Under the pieces are notes generated by a model. It made no database searches and had not been told where the DNA came from. It was given only the letters and a program-made list of their open reading frames with translations. Source: Bartonella quintana (GTDB lineage: Bacteria > Pseudomonadota > Alphaproteobacteria > Rhizobiales > Rhizobiaceae). Taken from it: 64,000 nucleotides of DNA. The translations under genes were made by a program, and so were the position numbers. Numbering within the stretch: the first letter of the stretch is position 1; the number at the start of each line of letters is the position of its first letter. The DNA lies in contig NZ_AP019773.1 of NCBI RefSeq assembly GCF_009936175.1, positions 558,001-622,000 of the forward strand. Direction: 5' to 3'. Shown here one piece after another: positions 10,138-20,956 of the stretch.

Positions 10138-10971
10138 ATGGCATTTAAGCACTTTAATCCAACTACGCCCGGGCAGCGTCAGCTTGTTATTGTAGATCGT
10201 TCTTGTCTTTATAAGGGGAAGTCTGTAAAAGCTTTAACTGCAGGTTTGTCATCGAAAGGTGGACGTAATAATCATGGTCGTGTTACTGCTCGTTTTCAGG
10301 GCGGTGGTCATAAACGCAGTTATCGGTTTGTTGATTTTAAACGTCTTAAACGTGGTGTTTTTGCAAAAGTTGAGCGTTTGGAATATGATCCAAACCGCAC
10401 TGCTTTTATTGCTTTAATTCGTTATGAAGATGGGCAATTAAGTTATATTCTTGCACCACAACGTCTTGATGTTGGCGATTCTATTATAGCAGGTTCAAAT
10501 GTTGATGTTAAGCCAGGAAATGCCATGCCTCTTGGCAACATGCCAGTGGGGACGATTATTCATAATGTTGAAATGAAACCTGGAAAAGGTGGTCAAATTG
10601 CCCGTTCAGCTGGCACTTATGCGCAGTTGGTTGGACGGGGTCAGGGAATGGTTATTCTTCGTCTTAATTCTGGTGAACAGCGGTTGGTATCTGGTAGTTG
10701 TTTTGCAACTGTTGGTGCTGTTTCAAATCCTGATCATGCAAATATTAATGATGGTAAAGCAGGAAGGTCACGTTGGCGTGGCAAGCGTCCGCACGTTCGT
10801 GGTGTTGCTATGAATCCAGTTGATCATCCACATGGTGGTGGTGAAGGTCGTACATCAGGAGGGCGTCATCCAGTGTCTCCTTGGGGTAAGTCTACAAAAG
10901 GTAAGCGTACGCGCTCTAATAAAGCCACTGATAAATTTATTATGCATACGCGTCATCAGCGCAAGAAATGA
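10138..10971 (+). CDS. rplB: 50S ribosomal protein L2
   Basis: Largest conserved 23S-binding protein, needed for subunit joining and peptidyl transfer; 277 residues, the usual size. The near-C-terminal [14 protein letters not shown] motif holds the histidine essential for activity in E. coli. The basic C-terminal tail ([20 protein letters not shown]) is complete. A GTGGAGATAAAGAATA leader precedes the ATG. Confidence 0.98.
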   Translation: MAFKHFNPTTPGQRQLVIVDRSCLYKGKSVKALTAGLSSKGGRNNHGRVTARFQGGGHKRSYRFVDFKRLKRGVFAKVERLEYDPNRTAFIALIRYEDGQLSYILAPQRLDVGDSIIAGSNVDVKPGNAMPLGNMPVGTIIHNVEMKPGKGGQIARSAGTYAQLVGRGQGMVILRLNSGEQRLVSGSCFATVGAVSNPDHANINDGKAGRSRWRGKRPHVRGVAMNPVDHPHGGGEGRTSGGRHPVSPWGKSTKGKRTRSNKATDKFIMHTRHQRKK

Positions 10972-10986
10972 GAAAGGTAGTCTGAA

Positions 10987-11265
10987 GTGGTTCGTTCAGT
11001 TTGGAAAGGTCCGTTTGTTGACGGCTATCTTCTTGGGAAAGCAGAGAAGGTACGTTCAAGTGGGCGTAATGAAGTTATAAAAATATGGAGCCGTCGCTCT
11101 ACTATTTTACCACAATTTGTTGGTTTGACTTTTGGTGTTCACAACGGCAATAAGCATATTCCTGTTTCTGTTTCGGAAGAGATGGTTGGACATAAGTTTG
11201 GTGAGTTCGCTCCCACCCGGACTTATTATGGGCATGGTGCCGATAAGAAAGCGAAGAGGAAATAG
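10987..11265 (+). CDS. rpsS: 30S ribosomal protein S19
   Basis: Small-subunit head protein, 92 residues, which contacts S13 and the A-site tRNA. The start is GTG ([13 protein letters not shown]), the family N-terminus, preceded by AGAAAGGTAG. The conserved THNGxxHIPV-like stretch appears as [20 protein letters not shown]. Two bases separate it from rplV. Confidence 0.97.
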   Translation: MVRSVWKGPFVDGYLLGKAEKVRSSGRNEVIKIWSRRSTILPQFVGLTFGVHNGNKHIPVSVSEEMVGHKFGEFAPTRTYYGHGADKKAKRK

Positions 11266-11267
11266 GG

Positions 11268-11657
11268 ATGGGAAAAGCTAAAGTTCCGCGTCAGCTTAAA
11301 GATAATGAGGCGAAAGCTGTCGCTCGGACAATTCGTGTTAGTCCGCAAAAACTTAATTTGGTTGTTGCAATGATTCGCGGTAAAAAAGTTGGTGTGGCAC
11401 TTGCTGATTTAGCGTTTTCACGTAAACGTATTGCTGGGACTGTAAAAAAAACTCTTGAATCAGCGATTGCAAATGCAGAGAATAACCACGATCTTGATAT
11501 TGATTCGCTTATTGTTGCAGAAGCCTATGTTGGTAAATCGGTAGTGATGAAGCGTTTTCATGTTCGTGGTCGTGGACGTGCTAGTCGGATTGAGCGTCCA
11601 TTTTCACATCTTACTATTATTGTTCGTGAAGTTACCGAAAAAGTGGAGGCCGCATAA
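11268..11657 (+). CDS. rplV: 50S ribosomal protein L22
   Basis: Tunnel-wall protein, 129 residues. The conserved core [20 protein letters not shown] and the tunnel-reaching hairpin with [20 protein letters not shown] are present. That hairpin is where macrolide-resistance changes arise in other bacteria, and it shows no obvious insertion or deletion. TAATG overlap with rpsC. Confidence 0.97.
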   Translation: MGKAKVPRQLKDNEAKAVARTIRVSPQKLNLVVAMIRGKKVGVALADLAFSRKRIAGTVKKTLESAIANAENNHDLDIDSLIVAEAYVGKSVVMKRFHVRGRGRASRIERPFSHLTIIVREVTEKVEAA

Positions 11658-12367
11658 TGGGTCAGAAGATCAATCCAATAGGACTTCGTCTTGGAGTTAA
11701 TCGGACCTGGGATTCTCGCTGGTATGCTGATAGTGGTGAGTATGGACGTCTTCTTCATGAGGATTTGAGCATCCGTTTATATGTGCTTGAAGAATTGAAG
11801 CAAGCTGCTATTTCTAAAGTTATTATTGAGCGTCCCCATAAGAAATGTCGTGTAACGATTTATTCAGCGCGTCCTGGTCTAATTATTGGTAAGAAAGGTG
11901 CTGATATCGAAAAGCTTCGTCGTAAGCTTTCGGAAATGACAAATGCTGAGACTTCATTGAATATTGTGGAAATTCATAAGCCGGAGATTGATGCAACAAT
12001 TATTGCGCAGTCAATTGCTCAGCAGTTAGAACGTCGTGTTGCTTTTCGGCGTGCCATGAAGCGTGCAGTTCAATCAGCTATGCGTCTTGGCGCAGAAGGC
12101 ATTCGTATCAATTGTTCTGGTCGTCTTGGTGGTGCTGAAATTGCTCGTATGGAATGGTATCGTGAAGGTCGTGTTCCACTTCATACCTTGCGTTCTGATG
12201 TCGATTACGGTACAGCAGAGGCTAAGACTGCTTATGGTATTTGTGGTGTTAAAGTTTGGGTCTTTAAGGGCGAGATTCTCGAGTACGATCCGATAGCTTC
12301 AGAACGTCGTTCTGTAGAAATTGATCATTCCGGGTCTTCATCGAATCGTCGTCGTGAAAATGCTTAG
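11657..12367 (+). CDS. rpsC: 30S ribosomal protein S3
   Basis: mRNA-entry protein of the small subunit, 236 residues. It begins [20 protein letters not shown]. The KH domain has the [18 protein letters not shown] signature, and the C-terminal domain has [20 protein letters not shown]. The tail is Arg- and Ser-rich. Co-translated with rplV. Confidence 0.97.
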   Translation: MGQKINPIGLRLGVNRTWDSRWYADSGEYGRLLHEDLSIRLYVLEELKQAAISKVIIERPHKKCRVTIYSARPGLIIGKKGADIEKLRRKLSEMTNAETSLNIVEIHKPEIDATIIAQSIAQQLERRVAFRRAMKRAVQSAMRLGAEGIRINCSGRLGGAEIARMEWYREGRVPLHTLRSDVDYGTAEAKTAYGICGVKVWVFKGEILEYDPIASERRSVEIDHSGSSSNRRRENA

Positions 12368-12403
12368 TTTTTGTGATTGAACTGAATTTTGGAGTAGAGA
12401 GCA

Positions 12404-12817
12404 ATGTTGCAGCCAAAGCGCACAAGGTTCCGTAAACAATTCAAAGGTCGTATTCACGGTGTTTCGAAAGGTGGTACGGATCTAAATTTCGGTGCTTATG
12501 GTTTGAAAGCTGTTGAGCCGGAGCGGATTACTGCTCGCCAAATTGAAGCGGCGCGTCGTGCGATTACACGTTATATGAAACGTTCTGGTCGTGTCTGGAT
12601 TCGTATTTTTCCGGATCTTCCGGTTACATCTAAACCGACCGAAGTTCGTATGGGTAAAGGTAAAGGGGGTGTGGAGTACTGGGCGGCTCGTGTTGCACCT
12701 GGGCGAATCATATTTGAAATTGATGGGGTTCTTGAAGATGTGGCACGTGAAGCACTGAGATTAGGTGCTGCAAAATTGCCTATTAAGACGCGGTTCATCC
12801 AGCGTCTTGCTGAATAA
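12404..12817 (+). CDS. rplP: 50S ribosomal protein L16
   Basis: Stabilises the A-site region and the central protuberance; 137 residues. Recognised from [19 protein letters not shown] and the [20 protein letters not shown] segment. A GGAGTAGAGAGCA ribosome site precedes the ATG. 36 bases after rpsC. Confidence 0.97.
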   Translation: MLQPKRTRFRKQFKGRIHGVSKGGTDLNFGAYGLKAVEPERITARQIEAARRAITRYMKRSGRVWIRIFPDLPVTSKPTEVRMGKGKGGVEYWAARVAPGRIIFEIDGVLEDVAREALRLGAAKLPIKTRFIQRLAE

Positions 12818-12829
12818 AGAGGTTAAGCG

Positions 12830-13030
12830 ATGAGAGCCAGAGAATTACGGGCGCAAACACTCGACCAAATGAAAGATGAATTGGCAAAGTTAAAGAAAGA
12901 GCAGTTTAATTTGCGCTTTCAAAAGGCGACGGGCCAATTGGAAAAGGCTGCACGTGTTAGGCAGGTTCGTCGTGATATTGCGCGTGTTAAAACTTTTCTT
13001 CGTCAGAAGATAAAAGAAAGTAAAGTTTAA
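12830..13030 (+). CDS. rpmC: 50S ribosomal protein L29
   Basis: Small helical protein at the tunnel exit, 66 residues, starting [20 protein letters not shown] with the typical RLRFQ-type helix ([14 protein letters not shown]). Lies 12 bases after rplP and 11 before rpsQ, in the canonical order. Confidence 0.96.
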   Translation: MRARELRAQTLDQMKDELAKLKKEQFNLRFQKATGQLEKAARVRQVRRDIARVKTFLRQKIKESKV

Positions 13031-13041
13031 GGAAATAAGAG

Positions 13042-13281
13042 ATGCCTAAACGCATTTTGCAGGGTGTTGTCGTGAGCGACAAAAGCGATAAGACTGTGGT
13101 TGTCAAGGTGGAGCGTCGTTATTCTCATCCACTTCTCAAGAAAACTGTTAGACAGTCTAAAAAGTATAAGGCGCATGATGAGAACAACCAGTTCAAGATT
13201 GGGGATCAGATTTCTATTCAGGAATCTAAACCCATTTCGAAAGATAAGCGTTGGATTGTTGTTAGAGACAGTGTGGCGTAG
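13042..13281 (+). CDS. rpsQ: 30S ribosomal protein S17
   Basis: Primary 16S binder, 79 residues, OB fold. [20 protein letters not shown] is the family N-terminus, and the [17 protein letters not shown] loop is intact. It closes the first part of the S10 group. The following gap before rplN (146 bases) is the longest inside the S10/spc genes here. Confidence 0.96.
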   Translation: MPKRILQGVVVSDKSDKTVVVKVERRYSHPLLKKTVRQSKKYKAHDENNQFKIGDQISIQESKPISKDKRWIVVRDSVA

Positions 13282-13427
13282 TTAACTAGGTTTATTGTTG
13301 TAAAATTTAACAATGGATTTATTTTCGTTAATAGATTTTAAGGCAATAGCTTTATCGTTTTTGGCAGGCAAATCCGGGTGTGTTAAAGGCACGACCGGAT
13401 ATAAACGTTAAGAGAAGGTGGCCAGTC
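13282..13427 (+). promoter_or_regulatory. Intergenic gap rpsQ-rplN (S10/spc boundary)
   Basis: 146 AT-rich bases lie at the classical S10/spc boundary. A short inverted repeat ATTGTT (13294-13299)/AACAAT (13309-13314) follows the rpsQ stop. I see no convincing -35/-10 pair, but an internal promoter here would match the operon boundary known in other bacteria. Inference only. Confidence 0.3.
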
Positions 13428-13796
13428 ATGATTCAGATGCAAACGAACCTCGACGTTGCCGATAATTCCGGTGCCCGTCGTGTTATGTGCATCAAGGTGT
13501 TAGGCGGTTCAAAGCGTAAATATGCTTCGGTCGGCGACATTATTGTTGTTTCGGTCAAGGATGCTATTCCTCGTGGCCGTGTTAAAAAAGGTGATGTGAT
13601 GAAAGCTGTAGTAGTTCGTACTGCTAAGGATATTCGTCGCGCAGACGGTAGTGTCATTCGTTTTGATAGTAATGCTGCTGTTTTAGTGGATAATAAGAAA
13701 GAGCCGATCGGTACACGTATCTTTGGTCCAGTTCCTCGCGAACTTCGTGGTAGGAATCATATGAAGATCATCTCGCTCGCTCCTGAAGTATTGTAA
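13428..13796 (+). CDS. rplN: 50S ribosomal protein L14
   Basis: Subunit-interface protein, 122 residues, the standard length. It starts [20 protein letters not shown]; the frame is open 16 codons further upstream, but those residues are not family-like. Contains the conserved [17 protein letters not shown] and [13 protein letters not shown] segments. First spc-group gene. Confidence 0.97.
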   Translation: MIQMQTNLDVADNSGARRVMCIKVLGGSKRKYASVGDIIVVSVKDAIPRGRVKKGDVMKAVVVRTAKDIRRADGSVIRFDSNAAVLVDNKKEPIGTRIFGPVPRELRGRNHMKIISLAPEVL

Positions 13797-13808
13797 GGAG
13801 CAGATGTA

Positions 13809-14123
13809 ATGCAAAAGATTCGAAAAGGTGATAAGGTTGTTGTTTTATCCGGTAAGGATAAAGGATGTAGTGGTGAAGTGATTAAAGTGAATCCAAAGGA
13901 AAATAAAGCTTTTGTTCGTGGCGTTAATATGGTTAAACGACATCAGCGTCAGACGCAAAAGCAAGAAGCCGGAATTGTTTCTAAAGAGGCTCCGATTCAT
14001 TTGTCTAATTTGGCGATTGCTGATCCTAAAGATGGTAAGCCTACACGTGTGGGGTTTCGTATGAATGTAGATGGTAATAAGGTTCGTTTTGCCAAGCGTT
14101 CGGGAGAGTTGATTAATGGCTGA
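13809..14123 (+). CDS. rplX: 50S ribosomal protein L24
   Basis: Assembly-initiator protein near the tunnel exit, 104 residues, with the KOW motif [19 protein letters not shown] near the N-terminus and the [20 protein letters not shown] stretch. Its last eight bases overlap the rplE start, so the two are translationally coupled. Confidence 0.96.
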   Translation: MQKIRKGDKVVVLSGKDKGCSGEVIKVNPKENKAFVRGVNMVKRHQRQTQKQEAGIVSKEAPIHLSNLAIADPKDGKPTRVGFRMNVDGNKVRFAKRSGELING

Positions 14124-14673
14124 GGAAAAACAAACCCCGCGCATGAAAACGCATTATTTTGAAGTGGTTCGTAAAACGCTTCAAGAGAAGTTTAATTATA
14201 AAAATACGATGCAAATTCCACGGGTTGATAAAGTTGTGGTTAATATGGGGATTGGTGAAGCAACTATCGATTCCAAGCGACCATCTCTTGCTGCTGAAGA
14301 TTTGGGGCTAATAACAGGTCAGAAAGCTGTCGTTACTCGTGCGCGTAATTCTATTGCGACCTTTAAGGTTCGTGAAGGGATGCCACTTGGGGCTAAGGTT
14401 ACATTGCGTAGAGATCGTATGTTTGAGTTTTTGGATCGTCTTGTTACGATTGCACTTCCACGGGTTCGTGACTTTCGTGGTCTAAACCCAAAAAGCTTTG
14501 ATGGTCGTGGCAATTTTGCTATGGGTATTAAAGAGCACATTGTATTTCCCGAGATCAACTATGACAAAGTTGATCAAATCTGGGGCATGGATATTATCGT
14601 TTGTACGACAGCAAAAACGGATGATGAGGCACGTGAGTTGTTGCGTGCTTTTAATTTTCCTTTTCGTTCGTAA
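14116..14673 (+). CDS. rplE: 50S ribosomal protein L5
   Basis: 5S rRNA-binding protein of the central protuberance, 185 residues. Core motifs: [33 protein letters not shown] and the C-terminal [17 protein letters not shown]. Starts inside rplX and is followed by rpsN after 24 bases. Confidence 0.97.
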   Translation: MAEEKQTPRMKTHYFEVVRKTLQEKFNYKNTMQIPRVDKVVVNMGIGEATIDSKRPSLAAEDLGLITGQKAVVTRARNSIATFKVREGMPLGAKVTLRRDRMFEFLDRLVTIALPRVRDFRGLNPKSFDGRGNFAMGIKEHIVFPEINYDKVDQIWGMDIIVCTTAKTDDEARELLRAFNFPFRS

Positions 14674-14697
14674 CGGCAAATGTAGTGAGGTAAGGTT

Positions 14698-15003
14698 ATG
14701 GCCAAAGTAAGTGCCGTTGAGAAAAATAAGCGTCGTAAGATGATGGTAACGCGTTATGCTGCGCGTCGTGCACGTTTGAAGGCGATAGTTATGGATCAGA
14801 AAATTTCGCTTGAAGAACGTTTTAAAGCTTCTGTTCAATTAGCGGAGTTGCCACGTAATTCTGCAAAAGTTCGTGTTCGTAATCGTTGTGAAGTTTCAGG
14901 ACGTCCGCGGGCTTATTATCGTAAATTAAAAATGTCCCGGATTGCGTTACGTGAACTTGGTTCTGTGGGGTATATTCCCGGCATTATTAAGTCTAGTTGG
15001 TGA
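14698..15003 (+). CDS. rpsN: 30S ribosomal protein S14 (zinc-free long form)
   Basis: 101 residues, the long type that lacks the zinc-binding CxxC pairs; only [20 protein letters not shown] remains of the C-terminal core. The N-terminal insertion with [20 protein letters not shown] is typical of proteobacterial S14. A head protein needed late in 30S assembly. Confidence 0.97.
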   Translation: MAKVSAVEKNKRRKMMVTRYAARRARLKAIVMDQKISLEERFKASVQLAELPRNSAKVRVRNRCEVSGRPRAYYRKLKMSRIALRELGSVGYIPGIIKSSW

Positions 15004-15017
15004 GAGGAGATTACTCA

Positions 15018-15416
15018 ATGTCTATGTCAGATCCTCTTGGTGATATGTTAACGCGTATTCGTAATGCGCTTGCTCGTAAAAAAGGTAAACTAGTTACGCC
15101 TGCTTCTAAGCTTCGTGCGCGCGTTCTTGATGTTCTTCAGTCGGAAGGTTATATTCGTGGATATAATCAAGTTGATTTAGGTGATGGGAAGTCTGAAATT
15201 GAAATCGAGTTGAAATATTTTGAAGGATTGGCTGCTATTCGTGAGCTTTCACGTGTTTCAAAGCCTGGTCGTCGTGTGTATGTTTCTGCTAAATCGCTTC
15301 CTCAAGTGGCAAATGGTCTTGGTGTTTCGATTTTATCAACTCCTAAAGGAATCATGGCGGATCATGAGGCGCGTGAACAGAATGTTGGTGGAGAGCTCCT
15401 TTGTCGTGTTTTCTAA
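15018..15416 (+). CDS. rpsH: 30S ribosomal protein S8
   Basis: Central-domain 16S binder, 132 residues. It begins [20 protein letters not shown] after a GAGAGGAGA ribosome site; the frame opens earlier at 14997, overlapping rpsN, but that extension is not family-like. The C-terminal [20 protein letters not shown] motif is intact. In E. coli S8 represses the spc operon. Confidence 0.96.
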   Translation: MSMSDPLGDMLTRIRNALARKKGKLVTPASKLRARVLDVLQSEGYIRGYNQVDLGDGKSEIEIELKYFEGLAAIRELSRVSKPGRRVYVSAKSLPQVANGLGVSILSTPKGIMADHEAREQNVGGELLCRVF

Positions 15417-15454
15417 ATTACGTCAAGAAAACAGAAGAAAAATAGGTTAGAACA

Positions 15455-15988
15455 ATGTCTCGTATTGGAAAAAAGCCCATTTCAGTTCCTTCGGGGGTTA
15501 CTGCGACTGTTGAGGGTCAGCTGGTTAAGGCAAAAGGTCCGAAAGGTGAATTGAATTACATCGTCAATGATGAGGTCTTAGTCAAGTTTGAGGGAAATGT
15601 TATATCGGTTTCGCCGCGAGATCAATCAAAAGATGCACGCTCTAAATGGGGTATGTCACGCTCAATGATTGAGAATATTTTTTGTGGTGTGAAAAATGGT
15701 TTTGAAAAGAAGCTGGAGATCAACGGTGTTGGTTATCGTGCTGCTTTGCAGGGTAAGGATGTTCAGTTGTCATTAGGTTTTTCACATGATGTGATTTATA
15801 AAGTCCCACCGGGTATTACTGTAACAGTTCCTAAGCCTACAGAAATTGTTATTTCTGGAATTGATAAGCAGCAAGTTGGGCAAGTCGCGGCAGAGATTCG
15901 CGAATATCGTAGGCCTGAGCCTTACAAAGGCAAAGGCGTTAAGCATGCAGATGAGTGCATTTTTCGTAAAGAAGGTAAAAAGAAATAA
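15455..15988 (+). CDS. rplF: 50S ribosomal protein L6
   Basis: Two-domain protein near the GTPase centre, 177 residues. [15 protein letters not shown] is the family start, the junction holds [20 protein letters not shown], and the C-terminal [16 protein letters not shown] motif is present. In order between rpsH and rplR. Confidence 0.97.
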   Translation: MSRIGKKPISVPSGVTATVEGQLVKAKGPKGELNYIVNDEVLVKFEGNVISVSPRDQSKDARSKWGMSRSMIENIFCGVKNGFEKKLEINGVGYRAALQGKDVQLSLGFSHDVIYKVPPGITVTVPKPTEIVISGIDKQQVGQVAAEIREYRRPEPYKGKGVKHADECIFRKEGKKK

Positions 15989-16000
15989 GGACTTTGCATC

Positions 16001-16363
16001 ATGGTTTCATCTAAGGATATTATCCAACGTCGTGCACTGCGTGTTCGCCGTAGAATCAAAATGGTTTCTCATGATCGTCCGCGGCTTAGTGTTTATCGTT
16101 CGAATCAAAACATTTATGCTCAGATTATCGATGATTCGCGTGGATGTACGCTTGTTTCTGCGTCTACTCTTGAAGGGGATTTAAAAAAATCGTTAAAAAG
16201 TGGTTCTGATAAACAGGCTGCTTTTGCTGTTGGTAAATTAATTGCTGAGCGTGCAAAGAAAGCTGGTGTTAATGAAGTGGTTTTTGATCGTGGCGCATAT
16301 GTTTACCATGGTAGAGTAAAAGCTTTAGCTGAAGCTGCTCGTGAAGGTGGGTTAAACTTCTAA
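16001..16363 (+). CDS. rplR: 50S ribosomal protein L18
   Basis: 5S rRNA-binding protein, 120 residues, starting [20 protein letters not shown]. Conserved elements are [20 protein letters not shown] and the C-terminal [20 protein letters not shown]. It is followed by a 113-base gap before rpsE with a good ribosome site but no clear promoter. Confidence 0.96.
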   Translation: MVSSKDIIQRRALRVRRRIKMVSHDRPRLSVYRSNQNIYAQIIDDSRGCTLVSASTLEGDLKKSLKSGSDKQAAFAVGKLIAERAKKAGVNEVVFDRGAYVYHGRVKALAEAAREGGLNF

Positions 16364-16476
16364 AGCGTCTTATTTAGGAATTTGAGTAAGGAGATTTAGG
16401 GTATTTCGTTTGGGTTCCTTTGGTTTAATAATGGAACTTTGTTAACGTGCTTCCGGAAAAGAAGAAGGAATGAGGA

Positions 16477-17025
16477 ATGGCACAGAAAGAACGTGGTGAG
16501 CGAGATGAGCGTGATGGTGAATTTGTCGATAGGCTTGTTCATATCAATCGTGTCGCTAAAGTTGTGAAGGGTGGTCGGCGTTTTGGTTTTGCTGCTCTTG
16601 TTGTTGTTGGAGATCAAAAGGGGCGTGTGGGTTTTGGTCATGGTAAAGCGCGTGAAGTGCCAGAGGCAGTTCGTAAAGCTACAGAAGCTGCAAAGCGTGG
16701 AATGATTTATGTTCCACTTCGCTCTGGTCGTACATTGCATCATGATCTTGAAGGTCGTCACGGAGCTGGCCGTGTTTTGTTGCGTTCAGCTTCTGCTGGT
16801 ACCGGTATTATTGCTGGGGGACCGATGCGTGCTATTTTTGAAACTCTTGGTATGCAGGATGTTGTTGCAAAATCACTAGGGTCGTCCAATCCTTATAATA
16901 TGGTACGTGCAACTTTTGATGCATTAAAACATCAAATGCATCCTAGAGATATTGCGGTTCAACGCGGTATTAAATATTCAATTTTGCAGGCACGTCGTCA
17001 GTATTTGGTTGATGCGGAAGGATAA
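16477..17025 (+). CDS. rpsE: 30S ribosomal protein S5
   Basis: Fidelity protein of the small subunit, 182 residues. The N-terminal domain has [20 protein letters not shown], the loop where spectinomycin-resistance changes occur in other bacteria, and it looks wild type. The C-terminal half holds [20 protein letters not shown]. Start after GAAGGAATGAGGA. Confidence 0.97.
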   Translation: MAQKERGERDERDGEFVDRLVHINRVAKVVKGGRRFGFAALVVVGDQKGRVGFGHGKAREVPEAVRKATEAAKRGMIYVPLRSGRTLHHDLEGRHGAGRVLLRSASAGTGIIAGGPMRAIFETLGMQDVVAKSLGSSNPYNMVRATFDALKHQMHPRDIAVQRGIKYSILQARRQYLVDAEG

Positions 17026-17056
17026 TTTCTGAGATTATCAGAAAAGGAATTAAGAA

Positions 17057-17263
17057 ATGGTTCAAAGAAAATCTCAGGATGGGAAAACTGTGATGGTAGA
17101 GCAAATTGGGAGTCCGATTCGGAATTCACGGATTCAGCATGCGACCTTGAAGGGGCTTGGGTTGAATAAAATGCGTCGTCGGCGTGTTTTGAAAGATACA
17201 CTTTGTGTGCGGGGTATGATTGCTAAGGTTCGGCATCTTGTTCGGGTTATAGATGAAGGTTAA
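17057..17263 (+). CDS. rpmD: 50S ribosomal protein L30
   Basis: Small protein, 68 residues, slightly longer than the usual 58-62 because of an N-terminal extension. Core: [20 protein letters not shown] and [20 protein letters not shown]. Canonical place between rpsE and rplO. Confidence 0.95.
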   Translation: MVQRKSQDGKTVMVEQIGSPIRNSRIQHATLKGLGLNKMRRRRVLKDTLCVRGMIAKVRHLVRVIDEG

Positions 17264-17282
17264 AGGTTGCGGGAGTTGAAAT

Positions 17283-17747
17283 ATGAAACTCAATGAACTG
17301 GGTAATTGTAAAGGCGCAACAAGAAATCGTAAACGTGTTGGGCGTGGTATTGGTTCGGGTACTGGTAAAACTAGTGGCCGCGGTGTTAAAGGGCAAAAGT
17401 CGCGTTCTGGTGTTTCGCTTAATGGTTTTGAAGGTGGGCAAATGCCTATCTATCGTCGTTTGCCAAAGCGTGGATTTAGGAATTTTTTTGCCAAGAATTA
17501 TAACGAAGTTTCGCTGGGACGTATTCAGTTAGCAGTTGATACAGGTAAGTTAGATATTGGAAAGCCTGTTGATATTATTGTACTGAAAGAGGCTGGTATT
17601 ATTCGTCGTCTGAAAGATGGAGTGCGTCTTCTTTCTGATGGTGAATTGAAAGCAAAGATTACGTTTAATGTTTCTTATACTTCTAAAGCTGCTCGTATTA
17701 AGATTGAAAAAGCTGGTGGTCGCGTTATTGTTCCTGAAGCTGTATGA
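17283..17747 (+). CDS. rplO: 50S ribosomal protein L15
   Basis: Late-assembly large-subunit protein, 154 residues. [20 protein letters not shown] and the glycine-rich [20 protein letters not shown] are diagnostic. The C-terminus ends with [12 protein letters not shown]. It precedes secY by 132 bases. Confidence 0.97.
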   Translation: MKLNELGNCKGATRNRKRVGRGIGSGTGKTSGRGVKGQKSRSGVSLNGFEGGQMPIYRRLPKRGFRNFFAKNYNEVSLGRIQLAVDTGKLDIGKPVDIIVLKEAGIIRRLKDGVRLLSDGELKAKITFNVSYTSKAARIKIEKAGGRVIVPEAV

Positions 17748-17879
17748 TAATCTAAGGGGATGGGCTTCGTTCGAAGATATCTTTTTTTGGAGAAGTGTTT
17801 AAGTTTTGCAATTTATTATGTATGATAGTATCAATTTTTAGAGTTATACTTCTGTGAGTTAAAGAACTGGAGACGTTTT

Positions 17880-19226
17880 ATGGCATCAGCGGCAGAGCAA
17901 TTTGCTTCCAATATGAGCTTCGGTACTTTTTCGCGTGCAACTGAATTAAAGAAGCGCATTTGGTTTACTCTAGGAGCACTTCTTGTGTATCGTTTTGGTA
18001 CATATATCTCTCTTCCTGGTATTAATATCGATGCTTTACGGCAAACATTTGAACATCATGCATCTGGTGTTTTAGGGTTATTTAATATGTTTGCTGGAGG
18101 TGCTGTTGGGCGCATGGCAATTTTCGCACTAGGGATTATGCCTTATATATCTGCGTCAATTATTGTACAATTGCTAACTTCAATTATCCCTTCGTTGGAA
18201 TCTCTCAAAAAAGAGGGTGAATTAGGTCGTAAAATTATTAATCAGTATACTCGCTACGTAACAGTGGTACTGGCGGTTTTGCAAGCATTTGGTATCGCGG
18301 TTGCTCTTGAAACGGGTATAGGAATAGGGCTTAAAATTGTTGTAGAGCCCGGTTTCATGTTCCGTATTTCTTCTGTTATTACACTTGTTGGTGGGACGAT
18401 GTTTTTAATGTGGCTTGGCGAACAAATCACGTCACGCGGTGTTGGTAATGGGGTTTCTCTTATTATTTTTACAGGTATTGTGGCTAATCTTCCTTCTACT
18501 TTTGCTCAACTTTTGACTGCTCATAGCCAAGCTGATTTATCAACTTTTTTGTTAACAATAATCGTTCTTATTGCGATTTCTGTTATCGCAGTTATTGTCT
18601 TTGTAGAACGTGCACAACGGCGCATCCTTATTCAGTATCCCAAACGTCAGGTTGGTAACCAGATATTTCAAGGTGATATGTCACATCTTCCTTTAAAACT
18701 GAATACCGCTGGTGTTATTCCACCAATTTTTGCTTCATCTTTGTTATTGTTACCTGCAACTGTTAATAATTTTTCTGATAAAATGCCGCAATGGGTTCAG
18801 GCTGTTTCTTATTCTCTTGGTCATGGGCAGCCACTTTATATGATTATCTATGCCATTTTGATGGCGTTTTTTTGCTTTTTTTATACCGCCATTGTGTTTA
18901 ATCCAAACGATACAGCAGATCAGTTAAAGAAGCATTCTGGCTTTATTCCAGGGATTCGCCCTGGGGAGCGCACAGCTGAATATATTGATTATGTTTTAAC
19001 GCGTATTACTGTTGTAGGAGCGATTTATATTATTTTGGTTTGTTTGTTACCTGAATTTATCATATCGGCATTACAGGTTCCTTTTTATCTTGGGGGGACT
19101 TCTTTGTTGATTGTTGTTACTGTTACGCTTGATACAGTTGCTCAAATTCAAGGGCATCTTGTTGCACACCAATATGAAGGTTTGATTAAAAAGTCAAAAC
19201 TTCGTGGAGGTAAAAGGAACCGATGA
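17880..19226 (+). CDS. secY: Protein translocase subunit SecY
   Basis: Pore of the Sec translocon in the inner membrane, 448 residues, with about ten hydrophobic segments. Recognised from [20 protein letters not shown], the plug-containing [20 protein letters not shown] and the cytoplasmic loop [20 protein letters not shown]. Its TGA overlaps the adk ATG. The 132-base gap upstream is AT-rich, and a weak promoter there cannot be excluded. It exports substrates such as the periplasmic proteins also encoded in this window. Confidence 0.97.
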   Translation: MASAAEQFASNMSFGTFSRATELKKRIWFTLGALLVYRFGTYISLPGINIDALRQTFEHHASGVLGLFNMFAGGAVGRMAIFALGIMPYISASIIVQLLTSIIPSLESLKKEGELGRKIINQYTRYVTVVLAVLQAFGIAVALETGIGIGLKIVVEPGFMFRISSVITLVGGTMFLMWLGEQITSRGVGNGVSLIIFTGIVANLPSTFAQLLTAHSQADLSTFLLTIIVLIAISVIAVIVFVERAQRRILIQYPKRQVGNQIFQGDMSHLPLKLNTAGVIPPIFASSLLLLPATVNNFSDKMPQWVQAVSYSLGHGQPLYMIIYAILMAFFCFFYTAIVFNPNDTADQLKKHSGFIPGIRPGERTAEYIDYVLTRITVVGAIYIILVCLLPEFIISALQVPFYLGGTSLLIVVTVTLDTVAQIQGHLVAHQYEGLIKKSKLRGGKRNR

Positions 19227-19801
19227 GAGTTGTTTTTTTAGGGCCTCCTGGATCTGGAAAAGGTACACAAGCTAGGATGTTGACTGAGGAATATCGTATC
19301 CCTCAGTTATCAACAGGCGATATGTTGCGTGAAGTTATTAGCAGAGAAACGGAAGTTGGCAGAAAAGCTAAAGCTATTATAAATGCAGGTGCTTTGGTCT
19401 CTGATAGCATTGTTAATCAAATTGTATCGAATCGGATTAATGAAAGCGATTGCATAAACGGTTTTGTCTTGGATGGGTATCCGCGCACTGTAGGGCAGGC
19501 AGAGGTTTTGCAACAGATTTTACAGTCAAAAAATATGCAGCTTGACGCTGTTATTGAGCTGATTGTTGATGAAAATGCGTTGATTGAGCGAATGAAGAAA
19601 CGTGTTCAGGAAACAATAGCTGTGGGTGGGCAGGTCCGCTCTGATGATAATCATGTTGCTTTTGCAAAACGATTAGTGGAATACCGTGAGAAAACAGCAC
19701 CTTTATCGAAATTTTATTCAGAGAGGGGATTGTTAAAGGTTGTTGATGGCATGATGGCTGTTACTGAGGTATCACGGGTGATTAGAGGGTTTTTTAAATA
19801 A
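19223..19801 (+). CDS. adk: Adenylate kinase (short-lid form)
   Basis: Converts ATP plus AMP to two ADP; 192 residues. P-loop [10 protein letters not shown] at residues 7-16, AMP-binding QLSTGDMLR, and the DGYPRT motif. The lid is the short alphaproteobacterial form: after MKKRVQ only a few residues precede the conserved RSDDN, and no zinc cysteines are present. The start overlaps secY by four bases, coupling the two genes. Confidence 0.96.
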   Translation: MRVVFLGPPGSGKGTQARMLTEEYRIPQLSTGDMLREVISRETEVGRKAKAIINAGALVSDSIVNQIVSNRINESDCINGFVLDGYPRTVGQAEVLQQILQSKNMQLDAVIELIVDENALIERMKKRVQETIAVGGQVRSDDNHVAFAKRLVEYREKTAPLSKFYSERGLLKVVDGMMAVTEVSRVIRGFFK

Positions 19802-19823
19802 GGATTTTTTTTAGAAATAAATG

Positions 19824-19866
19824 AAAAGAGTTGACTTTTGCGGTGAAATCTATCAAAAACTCTTTT
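19824..19866 (+). terminator. Hairpin between adk and rpsM
   Basis: Nine-base perfect arms AAAAGAGTT (19824-19832) and AACTCTTTT (19858-19866) are separated by 25 bases; AAAT/ATTT pairs extend the stem after one mismatch. It lies in the 180-base gap between the spc and alpha groups. The 3' arm ends in TTTT, so it may be a partial terminator or attenuator. The long loop makes it weaker than a classical terminator. Confidence 0.4.
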
Positions 19867-19981
19867 AATTTATTTCAGTAAAATAATCGGATTCGGAGAA
19901 TATTTATGCCGGATCAGTTTTTTCTATAAGGTACATCAGGTATTTTATGGTTAATTATCAACATAACCAAGGAGAATAGGC

Positions 19982-20350
19982 GTGGCTCGTATTGCTGGCG
20001 TCAATATCCCGACAAATAAGCGTGTGGTTATTGCGCTTCAGTATATCCACGGGATTGGACCAAGATTTGCTCAAGAAATTACTAAAAAGGTTGGTATTCC
20101 AGTGGCACGTCGTGTGTGTGAACTTTCCGATGCGGAAGTATTGCAGATTCGTGAGGCGATAGATCAAGGTTATAAAGTTGAAGGCGATCTTCGCCGCGAG
20201 GTTGCGGTGAATGTTAAGCGTTTGATGGATCTTGGTTGCTATCGAGGATTACGTCATCGCCGTTCTTTACCTGTTCGTGGTCAGCGTACACATACAAACG
20301 CACGTACGCGTAAAGGGCCAGCTAAGGCAATTGCCGGTAAGAAAAAATAA
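19982..20350 (+). CDS. rpsM: 30S ribosomal protein S13
   Basis: Head protein contacting the P-site tRNA and forming the bridge to L5; 122 residues. GTG start ([20 protein letters not shown]) after AAGGAGAATAGG. The C-terminal tail [20 protein letters not shown] reaches the tRNA. First of the alpha group. Confidence 0.97.
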   Translation: MARIAGVNIPTNKRVVIALQYIHGIGPRFAQEITKKVGIPVARRVCELSDAEVLQIREAIDQGYKVEGDLRREVAVNVKRLMDLGCYRGLRHRRSLPVRGQRTHTNARTRKGPAKAIAGKKK

Positions 20351-20473
20351 TAGTCTTTAAAAAAGACTGTTATTTTTTTAGATATTCTATTTCTTGTTGC
20401 AGTTGATTAGCAAGAGGAAAGTAGGTGTAACTGCTGATGTTACGGCAGTGAGGAGATCGTTGAAAGGAAAACT

Positions 20474-20863
20474 ATGGCCAAGCAAGCCACACGTGTGCGT
20501 CGTCGCGAGCGCAAAAATATTTTATCCGGTGTTGTGCATATCAATTCAACATTTAACAATACAATGGTTACTATTACTGATGCTCAGGGAAATGCGATTG
20601 CGTGGTCGTCTGCTGGTGCTCAGGGTTTTAAAGGATCACGTAAATCTACCCCTTTTGCAGCTCAGGTTGCCGCGGAAGATTGTGCTAGAAAAGCGCAGGA
20701 ACATGGTATGCGTTCATTAGAAGTTGAGGTTTGTGGTCCTGGGGCAGGTCGTGAATCTGCTCTACGTGCGTTACAGTCTGTTGGTTTTGTTATTACTTCT
20801 ATTCGTGATGTAACGCCAATTCCTCATAATGGATGTCGTCCACGGAAAAGGCGACGTGTTTAA
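20474..20863 (+). CDS. rpsK: 30S ribosomal protein S11
   Basis: Platform protein, 129 residues. Recognised from [39 protein letters not shown] and the C-terminal [18 protein letters not shown]. It follows rpsM by 123 bases, a looser spacing than elsewhere in the block. rpoA comes next. Confidence 0.97.
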   Translation: MAKQATRVRRRERKNILSGVVHINSTFNNTMVTITDAQGNAIAWSSAGAQGFKGSRKSTPFAAQVAAEDCARKAQEHGMRSLEVEVCGPGAGRESALRALQSVGFVITSIRDVTPIPHNGCRPRKRRRV

Positions 20864-20956
20864 TTGGGTGTTGTTTTTCATTGTCGGAGGCTTCTCTGAT
20901 GTTCACATTGGCCGTTACGATGAATGGTAGCGGAACTAAAGAACGGGAATAAAAAT

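Noticed and set aside
16430..16460. GGAAC as part of an EcfG promoter before rpsE
   Set aside because: No CGTT at 16-17 bases; the only CGT is at the wrong distance.
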